Below are positions 16,127 to 25,304 of a stretch of 64,000 nt of DNA, piece after piece (the stretch's first letter is position 1; every line of letters starts with the position of its first letter). The DNA lies in the NCBI RefSeq assembly GCF_004342985.1, contig NZ_SMBO01000002.1, positions 615,270-679,269 on the forward strand, written 5' to 3'. Both the position numbers and the translations under genes were made by a program. The stretch is from Novosphingobium sp. PhB57 (GTDB taxonomy: Bacteria; Pseudomonadota; Alphaproteobacteria; Sphingomonadales; Sphingomonadaceae). Under the pieces are notes generated by a model. That model ran no database searches and had not been told where the DNA came from. It worked only from the letters and a program-made list of their open reading frames with translations.

Positions 16127-18700
16127 TCAGCTCTGCGTGGTCTGGCGCACGACGAGGCGGGGCGGCATGACCAGGCTCTGCGTGGGCAGCCCTTCGATCC
16201 GGGCCCTGAGCTTTTCGACCAGCGCCCGCGCGCCCTCGGCGATTTCCTGTCGGATCGTGGTGAGCGGCGGCGTGGTCTGCGCGGCCAGCGGCAGGTCGTC
16301 GAAACCGACGATCCGCACCTGTCCGGGAACCGCGCGGCCCATGTCGTGCAGGATGCGCAGGGCCGACATGGCAATCAGGTCCGACGCGGCGACAATACCG
16401 TCTATCGGGCCATCGATCGCGCGACCGGCCGTGGCGAGCGCCTGTTCGATCTGTGGTCCCATCGATTCGTCCGCCAGTTCGACCGGGAGATGGACGAAGG
16501 GCGCGCCGGCCGCCTCGGCCGCCATGGCGGCGCCGCGATAGCGGGTGGCGATCTCGATCCCGCCGGTCTGGCCCAGGAAGGCGAGATTGCGGGCGCCCGC
16601 AGCCAGCAGATGCTCCACGGCGATGCGGCCGCCCAGTTCGTTGTCGGTGCCGACCACGCAGTGGCTCTGGCCGCTGCGATAGTGGCCCCAGACGACCATG
16701 GGGCGGTAGGTCTGCGACACCTGTTCGATCACCGGGAACTGGTCCGACTGGCCGATCACGATGATCCCGTCGACCATGCCCGACCCGCTGAGACGCTCCA
16801 GCCAGTCCGTCGAGCCGTCCGGCATCGCGCGGCTGAGCATGACGTCGTAGCCGCTCTCGGTCAGTTCGTCCGCCAGATGGCCCAGCAGCGTCAGGAAGAA
16901 CGGGTCGGAGATGTGCTGGCGCTTTTCATGGCCGAGCGGAATGACCACGCCGATCACCCCGGTACGCCCGGTGCGCAGCTTGCTGGCCATCTGGTTCGGC
17001 TTGAATCCGTGCTGGCGGGCCAGCGCCTGGATGCGATCGCGCGTCTCGGCATTGACCAGGGCCTTGCCGGCCAGGGCGCGCGAGACGGTTCCTGCCGAAA
17101 CGCCGGCGATGCGGGCGAGATCGGCCAGGGTGCGGACATGGGGGCGGTCGTCATGCCCAGCCCCGCCATGCCCAGCCCCGCCATGCCCAGCTCCAGCATG
17201 CAGGCCCCCTTCTAGCAGGCCACCCTCATTCGGCGCGGCTTCGGTCCCTTCAAGCGGGCCGGGCGCCGGCATGTCCATCAGCTGATCGTCGTTCCCCGCC
17301 ATCCATCTTCCTTTTTCCGGCCGGCTAACTGTTCGAATCCCGCGGCGGAAACGGGTGGTCCGTTTGATATCTGTGTGTTCCACGCTGCGGCCGGCGCGGA
17401 CTGCCAGAAGCGTCGCGCCTGCACCGGCCAGCATCAGGAACCCGGCCAGGACCAGCGCATTGCGCGGATCCGAAGCCAGCAGCGATTTATAGATCAATGG
17501 CATCGTCACCGTCTCGATCAACATGGGCGCCACGATTAAAATATTGAAAAGACCAACGTAGAGCCCGGTCCGTTCGGGAGGGATCGCGCTGGCGAGAATG
17601 ATGTAGGGATTTGCCATCATTCCGGCCCAGCCGAGGCCAAGCCCGATCATCAGGGGCGCCAGGGCGGCCATCGAATTGGCCTGGGGTATCAAGCACATGG
17701 CCAGCCCCGAAGCGGCGAGGCAGGCCATGTGAATCCATGCCGCGCCGAATCGCCGCACGAGGGGGATGAGCGCCAGCGCCGCGGCGAAGGCGATGGCGTT
17801 GTAGAGTGCGCCGAGTTGCTGGGTCTCCAGGATCGCCGCGCGATAGGCGGGCGTGGCGGGGTCGGACGTGCCGTGGATCGAACGGGCCAGCGCGTCGGTT
17901 ATGAACTGCCAGTAGACAAACATCGCATACCATTGGCAGAGCATCGAAGGCGCCAGCCGCCGCATCGGCGTCGGCATTTCCCGCAAGGCCGCGCCAAGCT
18001 CGCGCAGCAGTGCGCGCGGGGCCAGGGAGGTCGCGGTTTCGCCGCCGGTTTGCAGCGCGCCATCCGCTTCTGCAAGCGGCAGTTCCGGCACGCGCAGGAG
18101 CGACCACACCACGGTGGAAAGCGAGAGCACGGCGCCGATCGCGAAGGCCACGCGCACGATGGCGGGAATGCCGTTGGCGTCCAGCAGGTCGCGGTCGATC
18201 GTGGCGGCCAGCAGCGAAGGCGCAAGGTAGGACAGTGTCTGGGCAAGGCCGGTGAAGGCGCTTTGCGTGAGAAAGCCGGTGGCCCGCTGCGCGGGACGCA
18301 GCCGGTCGGCCACATAGGCGCGGTAGGGCTCCATGGTCACGTTGTTGCCCGCGTCCAGCAACCAGAGCAGGGCCGCGGCGGCCCAGAGCGAGGGCGAATA
18401 GGGCATGGCGAGCAGGCACAGCGAGCAGATCACCGCGCCGATCAGGAAGTAGGGCGTGCGCCGCCCGAAGCGGGACCGGGTACGATCGCTCATTGCGCCG
18501 ACCAGGGGTTGCACGATCAGCCCCGTCATCGGCCCGGCCAGCCAGAGCAGCGGCAGGATCGCCTCGGTAGCGCCGAGCGTGCGGTAGATCGGGCTCATAT
18601 TGGCCTGTTGCAGACCGAAGCTGAACTGGAGACCGAAGAAACCGAGGTTCATTTCGCAGATGCGCAGCAGCGAGAGTTCGGGCTTTGCGCCTGGCTTCAT
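16127..18700 (-). CDS. MFS sugar transporter fused in frame to a LacI-family regulator
   Basis: One uninterrupted reading frame of 857 codons. Residues about 1-440 are a 12-segment MFS transporter of the SLC45/glycoside-cation symporter kind ('MNLGFFGLQFSFGLQQANM', 'LVGAMSDRTRSRFGRRTPYF'). Residues about 520-857 are a complete LacI regulator with helix-turn-helix 'LADLARIAGVSAGTVSRALA' and a periplasmic-binding-like effector domain. I re-read the codons between 17380 and 17300 and found no stop. The start at ATG 18700 follows GGAGGA. An internal ATG at 17302, in the same frame, has a strong AAAAGGAAG ribosome binding site, so free LacI protein may also be made. It is divergent from a GH68 levansucrase gene, pointing to sucrose or fructan use. 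Confidence 0.85.
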   Translation of the reverse strand: MKPGAKPELSLLRICEMNLGFFGLQFSFGLQQANMSPIYRTLGATEAILPLLWLAGPMTGLIVQPLVGAMSDRTRSRFGRRTPYFLIGAVICSLCLLAMPYSPSLWAAAALLWLLDAGNNVTMEPYRAYVADRLRPAQRATGFLTQSAFTGLAQTLSYLAPSLLAATIDRDLLDANGIPAIVRVAFAIGAVLSLSTVVWSLLRVPELPLAEADGALQTGGETATSLAPRALLRELGAALREMPTPMRRLAPSMLCQWYAMFVYWQFITDALARSIHGTSDPATPAYRAAILETQQLGALYNAIAFAAALALIPLVRRFGAAWIHMACLAASGLAMCLIPQANSMAALAPLMIGLGLGWAGMMANPYIILASAIPPERTGLYVGLFNILIVAPMLIETVTMPLIYKSLLASDPRNALVLAGFLMLAGAGATLLAVRAGRSVEHTDIKRTTRFRRGIRTVSRPEKGRWMAGNDDQLMDMPAPGPLEGTEAAPNEGGLLEGGLHAGAGHGGAGHGGAGHDDRPHVRTLADLARIAGVSAGTVSRALAGKALVNAETRDRIQALARQHGFKPNQMASKLRTGRTGVIGVVIPLGHEKRQHISDPFFLTLLGHLADELTESGYDVMLSRAMPDGSTDWLERLSGSGMVDGIIVIGQSDQFPVIEQVSQTYRPMVVWGHYRSGQSHCVVGTDNELGGRIAVEHLLAAGARNLAFLGQTGGIEIATRYRGAAMAAEAAGAPFVHLPVELADESMGPQIEQALATAGRAIDGPIDGIVAASDLIAMSALRILHDMGRAVPGQVRIVGFDDLPLAAQTTPPLTTIRQEIAEGARALVEKLRARIEGLPTQSLVMPPRLVVRQTTQS
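17152..17201. repeat. Imperfect 15-bp tandem repeat coding a Gly/His/Ala linker
   Basis: About three tandem copies of a 15-bp unit (GCCCAGCCCCGCCAT, last copy varied). On the minus strand they encode repeated GHGGA units in the linker just ahead of the LacI helix-turn-helix. Such a unit can gain or lose copies without shifting the frame. Confidence 0.75.
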
Positions 18701-18826
18701 GGGCTCCTCCGAACTTGCGGCCGTGCCTCGTTCTATCGCGAAACCGGTGCGCTTCAAATCCGTCGATCTACCGCCCTGGCATGGGGCCGGGGTTTTAGCG
18801 GCGATTTCCTAGGTTTAATTGCGGAA

Positions 18827-18855
18827 TTGACGAAAAGTCACGGATACCCTGCAAT
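18827..18855 (+). promoter_or_regulatory. Candidate promoter of the GH68 gene
   Basis: TTGACG (18827-18832) and TGCAAT (18850-18855) are separated by 17 bp. They match the -35 and -10 consensus at five and four of six positions, upstream of the GH68 ATG at 18921. The -10 box lies inside the left arm of an inverted repeat. No transcript data are available. Confidence 0.4.
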
Positions 18856-18910
18856 CCATTGCTCGCTGCCGAGCCGTGAAGCTCCGAGTCTAAAGTCCTC
18901 GATTGCAGGG
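18847..18910. promoter_or_regulatory. Inverted repeat flanking the GH68 leader, candidate operator
   Basis: CCCTGCAATC (18847-18856) and GATTGCAGGG (18901-18910) are perfect 10-bp inverted copies 44 bp apart. The left copy overlaps the candidate -10 box and the right copy ends 10 bp before the GH68 start. A smaller palindrome, GCTCG-CTGC-CGAGC (18861-18874), lies between them. Placement suggests binding sites for the adjacent LacI-type domain or a structure over the ribosome binding site; which one is not known. Confidence 0.45.
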
Positions 18911-18920
18911 ATATTCGCGC

Positions 18921-20045
18921 ATGCCCGAAACCGAACTGGCCCTCTCGCCGCTGCCGTGGACGGCCCGCGATCTCGCGCGGCTGGAAGCAGGCGCTTTCGA
19001 CAGGGCGCCGCGGCTGGAGGACGCGGACGTCCGCCGCATTTCGCGCGATCTGGACGTGTGGGATGCCTGGCCGCTGGCCGATATCGATGGTACGCCGCGG
19101 CGTTGGCGCAGCGGCGAACTGTGGTTCGCACTCGCCGCTCCGGCCTTTGCCGACCCCGAGATGCGCCATGCCCACGCGCGCATCCACCACTTCCATCGCA
19201 AGGACGGACGCTTCCGCCATCTCGGCGCGACGTTCCCGGACGGGTTCACGCCCGGCAGCCGTGAATGGTCCGGTTCCGCCACGGTTGAGGACGGGGTGGC
19301 GACACTGCGCTTCACCGCGGCGGGGCAGCGGGGGGAGCGCGATCCCTCGTTCCGTCAGCGCCTCTTTGCCAGCAGGGCGCGGCTGCCGGAGAGCGGAGAG
19401 GCCTTTGGAGACTGGTCCGAGCCGGAGGAAATCGTCGCGCCGGCGGACCTCCACTACATGACCCGGCACGAGGGCGGCGGCCGGGCCGGGGCGATCAAGG
19501 CGTTTCGCGATCCCAGCCTGTTCCGCGCGCCGGACGGTACGCGCTACGTGCTGTTCACGGCGTCTTCGGCCGTGCGGCACGGCGCCCATAACGGGGTGAT
19601 CGGTCTGGCGCGGCAAGAGTCGGACGGCATGTTCGCCAAACTGCCGCCACTGGTCGACGCGGCAGGCGTGAACAACGAACTGGAGCGGCCGCATATCGTG
19701 AGCCATGGGGGGCTCTGCTATCTCTTCTGGTCGACCCAGGCAGGTGTCTTCGCGCCGGGGATCGCCGCGCCCACGGGGCTTTACGGGGCGGTCTCCACCG
19801 GGATCGGCGCGCCGTGGCGTCTGCTCAACGGGCACGGGCTGGTTTTTGCCAATCCCGAGGACGCGCCGTGGCAGGCCTATAGCTGGTGGGTGCTGCCAGA
19901 CCTGCAAGTCGCCAGCTTCGTCGATTACCGGGGGCCGGGGGAAGGGCCGAAGCGGGGCAAACCTCGCGGGAGAGCGCACTTCGGGGGCACTTTCGCGCCC
20001 TTCCTCCAGCTTCGGCTGGACGGTGCCAGGGCCGGGCTCGGCTAG
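18921..20045 (+). CDS. Glycoside hydrolase family 68 (levansucrase-like)
   Basis: A 374-residue GH68 enzyme. Family members cleave sucrose and transfer fructose to water or growing fructan. The three acidic catalytic motifs are recognisable: 'DVWDAWPLAD' (nucleophile), 'AFRDPSLFRAPDG' (transition-state Asp) and 'NNELERPHIV' (acid/base Glu). No signal peptide is visible at the N-terminus, as in Zymomonas levansucrase, so it acts in the cytosol or leaves by a non-classical route. Start at ATG 18921; an in-frame TTG at 18903 adds six residues. The divergent partner is the transporter-LacI fusion. The length is at the short end of the family. Confidence 0.88.
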   Translation: MPETELALSPLPWTARDLARLEAGAFDRAPRLEDADVRRISRDLDVWDAWPLADIDGTPRRWRSGELWFALAAPAFADPEMRHAHARIHHFHRKDGRFRHLGATFPDGFTPGSREWSGSATVEDGVATLRFTAAGQRGERDPSFRQRLFASRARLPESGEAFGDWSEPEEIVAPADLHYMTRHEGGGRAGAIKAFRDPSLFRAPDGTRYVLFTASSAVRHGAHNGVIGLARQESDGMFAKLPPLVDAAGVNNELERPHIVSHGGLCYLFWSTQAGVFAPGIAAPTGLYGAVSTGIGAPWRLLNGHGLVFANPEDAPWQAYSWWVLPDLQVASFVDYRGPGEGPKRGKPRGRAHFGGTFAPFLQLRLDGARAGLG

Positions 20046-20331
20046 GCGGCAATTCCCTCCGTCGCCGAAGTGCAAATAAATCAATTTCGCACCGTTAAAC
20101 GAATGTTGCGTGACAGAGAAATCACGTTACAACCTCGCCATGCCGACGAGACCGGCCGGTCGCTTCGGGTCGCCGCATCGTCATGTGTGTGGTTGAAAAG
20201 GCCCTGCCGTCATCTTTCGCCCGAGGCGGAAAAGCGGAAGGATGCCGGATCGCTGGACCGGCCCTATATTCGTCGTCTGGCAGCAGGCGCACTGCGACGC
20301 CTCGCCTGCCGTTGATATGCGGGAGAATGCA

Positions 20332-23300
20332 ATGAGCGCAGACGATCTGACCGCCGCCCCCAAGACCCGAACAAAGCCGAGTCGCAAGGCCTCCGCGCTG
20401 CAGCCCGCCATCGTGGCGCGCATCCGCGATTCGCTGCTGCCCGGCGACGCGCCCGATGAAGGCGCCTGGGTCGAGGAAGCCGCGCACGTCCTGCTCGAAC
20501 TGGCCGCGCACCGCCCGCCCGAGACTCCGGTGATCGAGATCGCTTCGGAGAACGACGAGCGCCGCTATCTGCGCATCGCCATCGTCAACGACGACATGCC
20601 CTTCCTGGTCGACTCGGTCGCCGCGGTCATTGCCGAGGCGGGCCTCGTGATCGACCGCCTGGCTCACCCGGTCGTTCGCGTGGAGCGCGATGCCAAGGGC
20701 GACCTCGTCGCTCTTCCGGAAGAGGCCGGCGAAGGCGCGCGCCGCGAATCGATGATCTACATCGAGACCGCCCGTGCCGATGCGCGCCAGCGCCGCGATA
20801 TCCAGGCCGCGCTGGAAACCACGCTGGCCGACGTGCGGATCGCCGTGGCCGACTGGCCGAAGATGGTCGAGGCGATGGACGCCGATGCCGACCGCGTCGA
20901 CGATGCCGAAGGCGCCGAGCTTCTGCGCTGGTTCGCCGGCGGCATGCTCACCCAGCTGGGCCATGTCACCCGCCGCCGCGACGGCAGCCATGCCGACCAG
21001 CTCGGCGTGTGCAAGCGCGAGGCCCGCGACCTCCTGTCCGACGCCAGCTACGACCGCGCCTTCGAGACTTTCGATGCGCAGCTTGCCGCGGGCGAGGTGC
21101 GTGCGCCGATGGTCATCAAGGCCAATGTCATTTCCACCGTCCATCGCCGCGTACCGCTGGACCTGTTCCTGGTGCCGGTCATCGAGGGCGGCAAGATCGC
21201 CGCGCTTTCGGTCCATGCGGGCATGTGGACGAGCGCCGCGCTGGCCGTTGCGCCGGACCGGGTTCCCCGCCTGCGCCGCCTCCTGGCCGGGCTTGGCAGC
21301 AAGCTGGGCTTCGACCCGGGCGGCCACACCGGCAAGGCCCTGGCCCATGCCATGACCAGCCTGCCGCACGACCTGGTGCTGGGCTTCGGCGAAGCCGACG
21401 TCGAGCGCCTGGCGACGACGATGACCGCGCTGGTCGACCGTCCGCGCCCGCGCCTGGTGGTCACTGCCTCGCCACTGTCGCGCCACCTTTTCGCATTCGT
21501 GTGGATCGCCCGCGACACGCTCTCCACCCAGATGCGCAAGCGCATCCAGGCGATGATCGAGGAAGCCGCGCAGGCCCCCACGCTGGATTGGGCGCTCAGT
21601 GTCGAGGCGGGCAACCTGGCCATGCTGCGCTATACGCTCGACATTCGCGAGGGCACCCAGGCGCTTGACGAGGAAGCGCTCGACCACCGTCTGCAGGTCA
21701 TGCTGCGCGGCTGGGGCGAGGCGGTGGAAGCCGCGCTGGCCCAGTCGCTCGAACCCGGCCGCGCCGCCGCCATCGCCACCCGCTATGCCGAAGGCTTCCC
21801 GATGGCCTATCGCAGCGACTACGGTCCGGGCGAGGCCGCCATCGACATCGGCCACATGCGCGGACTGGTGGTCGGCGATGCCGGTACCGAAGCGCGCGGC
21901 AGCCGCGGGGTGCGCCTCTACCAGCACGATTCGGGCGAAGCGCCGCAGCTTCGCCTCAAGATCTACCAGGCCGAGGGCAGCCTGCCCCTCTCCGACGCGG
22001 TGCCCGCGCTGGAGAACTTCGGCTTCCGGGTGCTGGCGGAAATGCCGACCCCGCTCGACCGCGGCCGGATCGGCACGATCCACGATTTCACGCTCGCCCT
22101 GCCGACCGGCAGCGATGCGCGCGAGGTGCTGAAGCTGGCGCCGATGATCGAGGACGCCCTGGCCGGCGTGCTCAACAACCAGGCCGAGAACGATCCCTTC
22201 AACCGCCTGGTCCCCGGCCTCGGCCTCTCCAAGCGCGAGGCCGACTGGCTGCGCGCCTGGTATCGCTACTTGCGCCAGGCGGGCATGCACTTCGGTATCG
22301 GCACCGTGGTCGATGCGCTGCTCGGCGCTCCGGCCGTGACGCTGGGTATCATCGACTTGTTCCGCGGCATTCACGATCCCGCCTTCAAGGGCGACCGCGC
22401 CCAGGCCAAGGCTCAGGCGCAGGAAGCCATCCGCGCCGGCCTGGCCGAGGTCAACGCCATCAACGACGACCGCGTCCTGCGGGCCTTCCGCGATGTCGTG
22501 GCCGCCATGCTGCGCACCAATGCCTTCGCGCCCGCCGGTGAGACCGCGCTGGCCTTCAAGTTCGATTCCGCGCTGGTCCCGGGCCTTCCCAAGCCGCTGC
22601 CCTGGCGCGAGATCTTCGTCTATTCGCGCCGCGTGGAAGGCATCCACTTGCGCGCAGGCCCCGTCGCGCGCGGCGGGCTGCGCTGGTCCGACCGCCGCGA
22701 CGACTATCGCACCGAAATCCTGGGCCTGATGAAGGCGCAGCGCGTGAAGAACGCGGTGATCGTGCCGACCGGCGCCAAGGGCGGCTTCTATCCCAAGCAG
22801 CTTCCCGATCCCGCGCTCGACCGCGCCGGATGGGCGGCCGAGGGGCAGGCGAGCTACGAGATCTTCATCGGCACCTTGCTCTCAATCACGGACAATATCG
22901 TCGCGGACAAGGTCGTGCACCCCAAGGGCGTGGTGATCCTCGACGGCGAGGACCCCTATTTCGTGGTCGCGGCGGACAAGGGCACCGCCAAGTTCTCCGA
23001 TGTCGCCAACGGCATCGCCGAATCGCGCGACTTCTGGCTGGACGACGCCTTCGCCAGCGGCGGCTCCAACGGCTACGATCACAAGGCCATGGGCATCACC
23101 GCGCGCGGCGCCTGGCTTTCGGTGCAGCGCCACTTCCTGGAAATGGGCGTCGACGTGCAGAACGACCCGGTCCGCGTGATCGGCTGCGGCGACATGTCGG
23201 GCGACGTGTTCGGCAACGGCATGTTGCTCTCCCGCTCGCTCAAGGTCGTGGCCGCTTTCGACCACCGCCACATCTTCCTCGACCCGGACCCCGATGCCGC

Positions 23301-25062
23301 GAAAAGCTGGGCCGAGCGTCGGCGCATGTTCGACCTGCCGCATTCGAGCTGGGAAGACTATGACAAGGCGCTGATCTCCAAGGGCGGCGGCGTGTTCTCG
23401 CGCAAGTCGAAGTCGATCGCGCTGACGGACGAAGTGCGCGCCGCCCTGAGCATCGAGGCGAACGAGCTGGACCCCGAATCGCTGATCTCGGCGATCCTCT
23501 GGGCGCCGGTCGACCTGCTGTGGTTCGGCGGTATCGGCACTTACGTGAAGTCCTCCGGCGAGAACAACGCCACTGTGGGCGATCCGGCCAACGATGCCTT
23601 GCGCGTCAGCGCCAACGAACTGCGCGTGCGGGTGATCGGTGAAGGCGCCAACCTGGGCGTCACCCAGGCGGCGCGCATCGAATTCGCCTCCAGAGGCGGG
23701 CGCATCAACACCGACTTCATCGATAACTCGGCGGGCGTCGACTGCTCGGACAACGAGGTCAACATCAAGATCGCGCTGGCCGCCGCCAAGCGGGCCGACA
23801 AGCTCACCGAGGAAGAGCGTGTCGAACTGCTGCGCGAGATGACCGACGAAGTGGCGGAGCTGGTGCTGGAGGACAACCGCCTCCAGGCCCTGGCGCTTTC
23901 CATCGCCGAGCGCGGCGGGGCGACGGCCATGCCTTCGCATATCCGCCTGATCGAGACGCTGGAGGAAGGCGGCAACCTCGACCGCAAGACCGAGGGGCTG
24001 GCCGACAACGAAACGCTCGGCCGCCGCGCGCAGGACGGACGCGGGCTGACCCGCCCCGAATTGGCGGTGCTGCTGTCCAGCGGCAAGCTGGTGCTTCAGG
24101 CGGCGATCGAGAACTCGGCCCTGGCGACGGATGCGACGCTCCAGCCCATGCTGCTGGCGGCCTTCCCGCAGCCGATGCAGGCCAGGTTCGCCCGCTTCAT
24201 CGAAGGCCACCGCCTGGCCGGCGAGATCATCGCCACCAAGCTGGCCAACCGCATCGTCAATCGCCTGGGCATCGTCCATCCCTTCGAACTGGCCGAGGAG
24301 GAGGGCGCGGACCTTGCGCAAGTCGCCGCCGCCTTCGCGCTGGCGGAGCAGCTCTTCGATCTCGACGCCCTCTGGGAACGCCTCGAAGTGGCGCCGATGA
24401 GCGAAGACGCCCGCATCGCGTTGTTCGACCGCACGGCCGGCGTGGTGCGCGGGCACATGGCGGACCTGCTGCGGGCGGGCGCGGGACAGGCCGTGCCGTC
24501 CGAAGTCATGGCCCGGATCGGCAAGCCGGTGGCCACGCTCTCGGTCGATACGCACGAGCTGCTGGGCGAACGCATCGTCGCGCATTCGAAGAAGCTGCGC
24601 AGCGGCCTGCTCGAACTCGGCGCGCCCGAGGACGAGGCGGGCATGGTGGCCAACCTCTACGACCTCGACGGGGCCGTAGGCATCGCCGCGCTGGCGGCCG
24701 ATGCCGGGATCGATCCGCGTCAGCTGGTGGGGGCCTTCACCCGCATCGGCGCGGGACTGGGGCTGGACTGGGCGCAGGCCAGTGCCTCGATCATGAACCC
24801 GTCTGACCCGTGGGAGCGCCTGCTCGTCGCCGGTCTTGCCCGCGACTTCCAGCAGATGCGCCTCGACTTCCTGAAGCGCCTGGCCGCGACCAAGGCCGGC
24901 AAGTCCGACCCGGCCGCCGCCGCCGAGGAATGGGGCCGCGCGCATATCGCCGCGATCCAGACTTTCCGCGCGATGGTCCAGCGCGCGGAAAACACCGTGC
25001 CGCTGAGCCCCGCCATGCTGGCGCAGATCGCCAGCCAGGCAAGGAACCTGCTCGGGCGGTAA
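20332..25062 (+). CDS. gdhB: NAD-specific glutamate dehydrogenase, large (about 180 kDa) type
   Basis: A 1576-residue enzyme that oxidises glutamate to 2-oxoglutarate and ammonium with NAD. The length fits the GDH-180 class of proteobacteria. The N-terminal half contains ACT-like regulatory segments ('RIAIVNDDMPFLVDSVAAVI'). The catalytic core follows near residues 780-1150, with 'ARGGLRWSDRRDDYRTEILG' and 'AKGGFYPKQLP' at the glutamate site, and the Rossmann part 'VIGCGDMSGDVFGNGML'. ATG 20332 follows GGGAG; the earlier ATG 20317 is possible. It stands alone, with a strong terminator after it. The symbol follows usage in Pseudomonas/Caulobacter. Confidence 0.93.
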   Translation: MSADDLTAAPKTRTKPSRKASALQPAIVARIRDSLLPGDAPDEGAWVEEAAHVLLELAAHRPPETPVIEIASENDERRYLRIAIVNDDMPFLVDSVAAVIAEAGLVIDRLAHPVVRVERDAKGDLVALPEEAGEGARRESMIYIETARADARQRRDIQAALETTLADVRIAVADWPKMVEAMDADADRVDDAEGAELLRWFAGGMLTQLGHVTRRRDGSHADQLGVCKREARDLLSDASYDRAFETFDAQLAAGEVRAPMVIKANVISTVHRRVPLDLFLVPVIEGGKIAALSVHAGMWTSAALAVAPDRVPRLRRLLAGLGSKLGFDPGGHTGKALAHAMTSLPHDLVLGFGEADVERLATTMTALVDRPRPRLVVTASPLSRHLFAFVWIARDTLSTQMRKRIQAMIEEAAQAPTLDWALSVEAGNLAMLRYTLDIREGTQALDEEALDHRLQVMLRGWGEAVEAALAQSLEPGRAAAIATRYAEGFPMAYRSDYGPGEAAIDIGHMRGLVVGDAGTEARGSRGVRLYQHDSGEAPQLRLKIYQAEGSLPLSDAVPALENFGFRVLAEMPTPLDRGRIGTIHDFTLALPTGSDAREVLKLAPMIEDALAGVLNNQAENDPFNRLVPGLGLSKREADWLRAWYRYLRQAGMHFGIGTVVDALLGAPAVTLGIIDLFRGIHDPAFKGDRAQAKAQAQEAIRAGLAEVNAINDDRVLRAFRDVVAAMLRTNAFAPAGETALAFKFDSALVPGLPKPLPWREIFVYSRRVEGIHLRAGPVARGGLRWSDRRDDYRTEILGLMKAQRVKNAVIVPTGAKGGFYPKQLPDPALDRAGWAAEGQASYEIFIGTLLSITDNIVADKVVHPKGVVILDGEDPYFVVAADKGTAKFSDVANGIAESRDFWLDDAFASGGSNGYDHKAMGITARGAWLSVQRHFLEMGVDVQNDPVRVIGCGDMSGDVFGNGMLLSRSLKVVAAFDHRHIFLDPDPDAAKSWAERRRMFDLPHSSWEDYDKALISKGGGVFSRKSKSIALTDEVRAALSIEANELDPESLISAILWAPVDLLWFGGIGTYVKSSGENNATVGDPANDALRVSANELRVRVIGEGANLGVTQAARIEFASRGGRINTDFIDNSAGVDCSDNEVNIKIALAAAKRADKLTEEERVELLREMTDEVAELVLEDNRLQALALSIAERGGATAMPSHIRLIETLEEGGNLDRKTEGLADNETLGRRAQDGRGLTRPELAVLLSSGKLVLQAAIENSALATDATLQPMLLAAFPQPMQARFARFIEGHRLAGEIIATKLANRIVNRLGIVHPFELAEEEGADLAQVAAAFALAEQLFDLDALWERLEVAPMSEDARIALFDRTAGVVRGHMADLLRAGAGQAVPSEVMARIGKPVATLSVDTHELLGERIVAHSKKLRSGLLELGAPEDEAGMVANLYDLDGAVGIAALAADAGIDPRQLVGAFTRIGAGLGLDWAQASASIMNPSDPWERLLVAGLARDFQQMRLDFLKRLAATKAGKSDPAAAAEEWGRAHIAAIQTFRAMVQRAENTVPLSPAMLAQIASQARNLLGR

Positions 25063-25064
25063 GT

Positions 25065-25100
25065 GGAGACGGGGCAGGGGTTTTCTCCTGCCCCGTCTCC
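25065..25100 (+). terminator. Strong hairpin after the glutamate dehydrogenase gene
   Basis: A perfect 14-bp inverted repeat (GGAGACGGGGCAGG / CCTGCCCCGTCTCC) around an 8-nt loop starts three bases after the stop codon. It is followed by ATTCCTTT. This is the clearest terminator in the window. Confidence 0.75.
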
Positions 25101-25108
25101 ATTCCTTT

Positions 25109-25193
25109 CGTCATTGCGAGCGGAGCGAAGCAATCCAGAGTCGCGCAGAGCCGCCCTGGATTGCTTCGTCGGCTTCGCCTCCTCGCAATGACG
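25109..25193. repeat. REP-like palindromic element
   Basis: An 85-bp imperfect palindrome. The outer arms are CGTCATTGCGAG (25109-25120) and CTCGCAATGACG (25182-25193). The inner arms are CGAAGCAATCCAG (25126-25138) and CTGGATTGCTTCG (25156-25168). Elements with these ends are, to my knowledge, scattered between genes in many sphingomonad genomes. Confidence 0.7.
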
Positions 25194-25304
25194 AAGGTGG
25201 GGGGCAGGGGCGTAGGAGTGTGGGAGCGTGAGGACGACGGGCGTAGGGGCGAGTTGATGGCCGGACACGGCCCATCATCAGCGCGCAGGTCGGCCGAAAT
25301 CTCA
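25194..25304. other. Non-coding spacer between two palindromic repeats
   Basis: This stretch joins the two palindromes in the 336-bp gap between the glutamate dehydrogenase and Lrp genes. It is G-rich at first ('GGTGGGGGGCAGGGG'). I see no gene, promoter or RNA in it. Confidence 0.5.

Noticed and set aside
17315..17345. tRNA T-loop-like string GTTCGAATCC
   Set aside because: The flanking bases do not form a T stem and no acceptor or anticodon arm can be built; the site is inside the transporter-LacI coding frame.
20122..22647. 841-codon minus-strand frame opposite the glutamate dehydrogenase gene
   Set aside because: Shadow of a well-supported gene; composition typical of antisense translation and no ribosome binding site.
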